NCBI RefSeq assembly: GCF_014697415.1 | Contig: NZ_JACJRT010000002.1 | Span: forward strand, 22,824 to 86,823 | Reading direction: 5' to 3' | Origin: Cyanobium sp. FACHB-13342 | GTDB lineage: Bacteria; Cyanobacteriota; Cyanobacteriia; PCC-6307; Cyanobiaceae | DNA length: 64,000 bases | Part shown: positions 60,865 to 64,000 of the stretch, piece after piece | Layout: each line of letters begins with the position of its first letter | Numbering within the stretch: the stretch's first letter is position 1 | Program-made: the position numbers and the translations under genes | Notes under the pieces: model-generated | Seen by the model: only the letters and a program-made list of their open reading frames with translations | The model's database searches: none | What the model was told of the DNA's origin: nothing

Positions 60865-62418
60865 ATGACCCTTTCCAAAAAGCTGCTGCTGGCCCTGGCC
60901 GGCGCCAGCATGACGGCCCCCCTGGCCGCTTCCGCCCAAGATCTGGCCTCGTTGAGTGGCACCGCTGCCATCAATGAGTACATGCAACAGCAGGACGTTG
61001 ATCGTTTCCGGGCCTGGGAATCGAAAAACCAGGTGACCAGCGTTACCCAGTTTTCCGATGTGCAGCCCACCGACTGGGCCTACCAGGCCCTGAGCAACCT
61101 GGTGGAGAAGTACGGCTGCGTGGCCGGCTATCCCAATGGCACCTACAAGGGTGGCAACGCCATGACCCGCTACGAAGCGGCTGCCCTGCTGAACGCCTGC
61201 CTCGACCGCGTCACCGAAGTGACCGACGAGCTGCAGCGCCTGATGGATGAGTTCAAGCAAGAGCTCGCCGTGCTCAAGGGCCGTGTGGATGGCCTCGAGA
61301 AGAAGGTGGGCAAACTGGAGGCCCAGCAGTTCTCCACCACCACCAAGCTGCGTGGTGAAGTGAGCATGATCATTGGCGGTGTGGATGATTGGATTAAAGG
61401 CGATGATAATTTTAACAAGACGGCATTTAATTATGACGTTCGCTTAAACTTTGATACCAGCTTTACAGGTAAAGACTTGCTAAAAACCCGGCTGCGTAGC
61501 GGCAATTTCTCGTCTGATCCATTTGGGAGCAGTGGCAACATCTTCAAGCTGGATAAGGCCGAGGAAAACGAGTGCGGTGATGGTAATGGCCAGTGCGTTA
61601 GCATTGACCGGCTCTATTACATGTTCCCTGTTGGCGATGAGGTGAAGTTGTCGGTTGGTGCGCTGATTCGCAACACCGAGATGCTCACCTTCCTGCCTAC
61701 TGCTTTTAAGTCGGATATCCTCGACTTCTTCAATCTGGCAGGTGCCACGGGAACTTACAACAAGGCCACCGGTGCGGGTGCCGGCTTCTCTTGGAAGCAG
61801 AAGGTCAACAAGGGTGATCCTTTCGTGTCCTTTGACGTGAACTGGGTTTCGCAGGATGGTGGCGAAGGACCAGGCTTTGCGAGCTCCCAGATTGGTGCCT
61901 TCAACAGCGCCAGTGCCCAGAACATCCTGGCTCAGCTGGGCGTGAAGGGTCAGAACTGGGGTGCCGCCGTGGCCTATCGCTATGGTTCTGAGAATGCTCG
62001 TCTTCGAGACCCCAATAGTGCCCCTCGGACCCTTGACGCTGGTCAGGACAGCAACAGTGTTTCGGTTGCTGGTTTCTGGCAGCCCATGGACTCCGGCTGG
62101 GTGCCCTCCATTTCGGCTGGATTCAGCTACACCAACGTCTCTGAGGCCGATCCTGGCGAGGAGGACGTCTGGTCCTGGATGGCTGGTCTGCAGTGGAGTG
62201 ACGTTTTCATGAAGGGCAATTCAGCCGGCTTTGCCATCGGCAGCCCGCTTTATATCGATGGCGAGATGGGCGTAATGTATGAGGTCTTTTATCGCTATCG
62301 TGTTTCTGATAATATTTCTGTTACTCCTTCTATTTTCTGGGTTAATAAAAACTATAATGATGACAATGATGGAGATAGCACCTGGGGTGGGGTGATCCAG
62401 ACCACGTTCCGCTTCTGA
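60865..62418 (+). CDS. SLH/OprB-type carbohydrate-selective porin (Som family)
   Basis: This is a 517-residue outer-membrane protein. A signal peptide (LSKKLLLALAGASMTAPLAA, ending SAQ) is followed by INEYMQQQDVDRFRAWESKN and an SLH domain (QFSDVQPTDWAYQALSNLVE then CVAGYPNGTYKGGNAMTRYE). A coiled coil lies at about 112-152, and a beta-barrel follows to the last residue Phe. The SLH domain binds the cell wall. Barrel parts near 61385-61485 and 62275-62380 are unusually AT-rich. The start at 60865 has the leader GTGAGGACCCG, also found before the second porin. Confidence 0.88.
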   Translation: MTLSKKLLLALAGASMTAPLAASAQDLASLSGTAAINEYMQQQDVDRFRAWESKNQVTSVTQFSDVQPTDWAYQALSNLVEKYGCVAGYPNGTYKGGNAMTRYEAAALLNACLDRVTEVTDELQRLMDEFKQELAVLKGRVDGLEKKVGKLEAQQFSTTTKLRGEVSMIIGGVDDWIKGDDNFNKTAFNYDVRLNFDTSFTGKDLLKTRLRSGNFSSDPFGSSGNIFKLDKAEENECGDGNGQCVSIDRLYYMFPVGDEVKLSVGALIRNTEMLTFLPTAFKSDILDFFNLAGATGTYNKATGAGAGFSWKQKVNKGDPFVSFDVNWVSQDGGEGPGFASSQIGAFNSASAQNILAQLGVKGQNWGAAVAYRYGSENARLRDPNSAPRTLDAGQDSNSVSVAGFWQPMDSGWVPSISAGFSYTNVSEADPGEEDVWSWMAGLQWSDVFMKGNSAGFAIGSPLYIDGEMGVMYEVFYRYRVSDNISVTPSIFWVNKNYNDDNDGDSTWGGVIQTTFRF

Positions 62419-62472
62419 TCACCTGATCTCAATCGCTCTTCACGCAGTCCACAACAGTTACTCGCACACCTT

Positions 62473-62501
62473 CAGCCCCCCAGTAATGGGGGGTCTTTTT
62501 A
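62473..62501 (+). terminator. Rho-independent terminator after the porin
   Basis: CCCCCC (62476-62481), loop AGTAAT, GGGGGG (62488-62493), then TCTTTTTATT. It lies about 55 bases after the porin stop. Confidence 0.85.
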
Positions 62502-62569
62502 TTGGCTGTGTTTGATCGCGTGGATGGAGAGGGTGTTCGGCCTCGGCCAATGCTCGGCGGGCCGCCAAT

Positions 62570-62599
62570 CTTGACCGCCCCTTAACCAAGGGATAACGA
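62570..62599 (+). promoter_or_regulatory. Candidate triple-repeat Pho box upstream of pstS
   Basis: CTTGACCG (62570-62577), CCC, CTTAACCA (62581-62588), AGG, GATAACGA (62592-62599): three 8-base direct repeats with 3-base spacers, the 11-bp period of PhoB-type sites. The middle repeat is nearly perfect, and the last is weaker. The end is about 51 bases before the pstS ATG. Confidence 0.65.
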
Positions 62600-62650
62600 C
62601 GGCTGGATCGACGCCTTGCTATCTAAGGTTTGACCCCAAAAGTCTTATCC

Positions 62651-63628
62651 ATGACCTTCGCCAAGAAGGCCCTGATTGTTGGCACCACAGCTGCAATTGC
62701 AGCGGGTGCCGCCGCTTCGGCCCAGAGCGCCATCAATGGCGCGGGTGCTACGTTCCCCGCTCCTTTCTACCAGCGTGCCTTCGCTGATGGTGCTGCAAAG
62801 GGCATCCGGGTGAATTATCAATCGGTGGGTTCCGGTTCTGGTGTGCGTCAGTACGTGGCTGGTACTGTCGACTTCGGTGCAACCGACGAGCCGATCAAGA
62901 GTTCTGAAGCGGTCAAGGTAAAGCGGGGCGTGGTGCAGTTTCCCTCAGTGGGCGGCACGATCGCCATCGCTTACAACAACCCCAGCTGCTCCAACCTCAA
63001 GCTCACCCAGAAGCAGGCCGTGGATATCTTCCTCGGCAAGATCAAAACCTTCGAAGACCTGAAGTGCGGCAAGGGCAAGATCACCGTGGCCCATCGTTCC
63101 GATGGCAGCGGTACCACCTTTGCCTTCACCAATTCTCTCTCGGCCTTCTCGCCCGAGTGGAAGAGCAAGGTAGGTGAAGGCAAGAGCGTCAAGTGGCCCG
63201 TGGGTGTAGGTGGCAAGGGCAACGAGGGCGTGGCTGGCGTGATCGGCAACACCCCCGGCGCGATCGGTTACCTCAACCAGGCCTATGTGAAGGGAAAGAT
63301 CAAGGCTGCGGCTCTGCAGAACAAGTCGGGCAAGTATGTGATGCCCACCTTGGCCGGTGGGGCCGCCGCGTTGAACAACATCAAGCTCGACGCCAATCTG
63401 GCCGGCGAAGATCCCAATCCGGCTGGAGCGGCGAGCTACCCCATCTCCACCCTCACCTGGATCTTGGCCTACGAAAAAGGCAACGGCCTCAAAGCCGGTG
63501 AGATTCGTAAGGCCATGATGTATCTGCTCGGTCCTGCCCAGAGCCAAGCCGACAACCTGGGTTACGTGCCCCTCAGGGGCAGCATCCTTGCGGCCTCGAA
63601 GAAGGCCGTGGCCCGGATTGGTAGCTGA
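62651..63628 (+). CDS. pstS: Phosphate ABC transporter substrate-binding protein PstS
   Basis: This is a 325-residue periplasmic protein that captures inorganic phosphate. A signal peptide (MTFAKKALIVGTTAAIAAGA, ending ASA) precedes INGAGATFPAPFYQRAFADG, the usual PstS opening (GAG[AS]TFP). VNYQSVGSGSGVRQYVAGTV and DFGATDEPIKSSE follow, then VAHRSDGSGTTFAFTNSLSA with the phosphate-contact Ser/Asp/Arg. It is full length. ATG 62651 is preferred to the in-frame upstream TTG. No pstCAB follows; the next gene is a porin. A terminator is at 63675. Confidence 0.92.
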   Translation: MTFAKKALIVGTTAAIAAGAAASAQSAINGAGATFPAPFYQRAFADGAAKGIRVNYQSVGSGSGVRQYVAGTVDFGATDEPIKSSEAVKVKRGVVQFPSVGGTIAIAYNNPSCSNLKLTQKQAVDIFLGKIKTFEDLKCGKGKITVAHRSDGSGTTFAFTNSLSAFSPEWKSKVGEGKSVKWPVGVGGKGNEGVAGVIGNTPGAIGYLNQAYVKGKIKAAALQNKSGKYVMPTLAGGAAALNNIKLDANLAGEDPNPAGAASYPISTLTWILAYEKGNGLKAGEIRKAMMYLLGPAQSQADNLGYVPLRGSILAASKKAVARIGS

Positions 63629-63674
63629 GCGAATGCGGGGCTTGGCCCGATAAAGCCTCAATCAAGGGGGTACA

Positions 63675-63698
63675 GGGGGCTCATCGAGCCCCCTTTTT
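63675..63698 (+). terminator. Rho-independent terminator after pstS
   Basis: GGGGGCTC (63675-63682), loop ATC, GAGCCCCC (63686-63693), then TTTTT. It is a perfect 8-bp stem, 47 bases after the pstS stop. Confidence 0.9.
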
Positions 63699-63799
63699 CA
63701 TGGGCCGCGATCGCTGAGGTCACCTTCCAGGCTGCCTGCCTGGGTTGCGGCTCGGCGATGGAGGCCCGATAGGGTGCCGCGGTTTCCCGTGAGGACCCG

Positions 63800-64000
63800 A
63801 TGTCCCGTCTTGCCCAGATCCTGCTGGCGTCAGCAACCGTCAGCCTGATCTCCCCATGCGCGGTGCTGGCCAAAGGGGGCGAGGGCCTCGATGGAGCAGC
63901 AGCCATCAACGACTACATGGAGCAGCAGGAGATCGACGAGCTCAAGGCCTGGCGATCGAAAAACCAGGTGACCAGCGTCAACCAGTTCTCCGACGTGCGC
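63800..64000 (+). CDS. Second SLH/OprB-type porin, N-terminus only
   Basis: The open frame from ATG 63800 runs to the window end (67 codons). A signal peptide (MSRLAQILLASATVSLISPC) is followed by GAAAINDYMEQQEIDELKAW and RSKNQVTSVNQFSDVR, the start of an SLH domain. It matches the porin at 60865 in the same places (INEYMQQQDVDRFRAW, NQVTSVTQFSDV). The bases just before the start, GTGAGGACCCG, are also identical. It is a paralog of that porin with pstS between them. Confidence 0.85.
   Translation, partial: MSRLAQILLASATVSLISPCAVLAKGGEGLDGAAAINDYMEQQEIDELKAWRSKNQVTSVNQFSDVR

Overview
The window looks like chromosomal DNA of a high-GC picocyanobacterium of the Cyanobium / freshwater-coastal Synechococcus type. 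The evidence is the dark-operative protochlorophyllide reductase genes (chlN, chlB, chlL), an NDH-1 CO2-uptake operon (ndhF-ndhD-cup-fasciclin), the bicarbonate transporter pair sbtA-sbtB, KtrBA potassium uptake, SLH/OprB porins of the Som type, a PyrF-PyrE fusion in the cyanobacterial domain order, and several small proteins I know only from picocyanobacteria. I see no rRNA, tRNA, CRISPR array, transposase or phage gene. Coding density is very high, and many neighbours overlap by 1-8 bases.

Layout. 0-4.1 kb: the start of a possible large secreted protein with a Nif11-domain gene beside it, then a Ca2+/cation antiporter-DedA-MFS operon and a broken UPF0114 (YqhA-like) gene. 4.2-8.2 kb: a polar amino-acid ABC importer (binding protein, two permeases, ATPase). 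8.3-16.9 kb: ion transport (PacL-type P-ATPase, SLC13-type carrier, KtrB-KtrA, GAP-family protein, second DedA). 17-29.6 kb: an inorganic-carbon and sodium region with the NDH-1 CO2-uptake operon, sbtAB, a PsiE-like membrane protein and two CPA2 antiporters; bioA and a group-2-like sigma factor sit inside it. 29.6-32.8 kb: small conserved unknowns, a DCC-family thiol protein and an FAD amine-oxidase-like protein.

33-37.9 kb holds a possible envelope/lipid group: AraC-like HTH protein, two related membrane GT2 glycosyltransferases, a SepF-like protein, a fatty-acid desaturase and an alpha/beta hydrolase. 37.9-40.6 kb has an RRM RNA-binding protein, a tiny Nif11 peptide, a CP12-like protein and a K+ channel with an unusual filter. 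40.7-45.5 kb is chlN-chlB-chlL followed by a second K+ channel. 45.5-53.2 kb has an orphan RND pump and a pyrC-pyrFE-NhaP operon bracketed by two inverted copies of a small cyanobacterial gene. 53.3-58.4 kb has SQR, acetate kinase with an AraC regulator, and CorA. 58.4-64 kb is a phosphate region: an SphX-like binding protein joined to a CHAD-domain protein, a porin, PstS, and the start of a second porin.

The strongest new observations are 11-bp-periodic Pho-box-like repeats at nearly the same distance from both phosphate-binding-protein genes, the SphX-CHAD coupling (phosphate capture with a predicted polyphosphate-binding protein), the inverted small-gene pair around the pyrimidine operon, the CP12-tail protein with a new N-terminal half, and the 33-37 kb glycosyltransferase/desaturase group. 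I did not find a convincing wholly new multi-gene defence or mobile system. Family names come from recognising motifs and from memory; no database search was possible.
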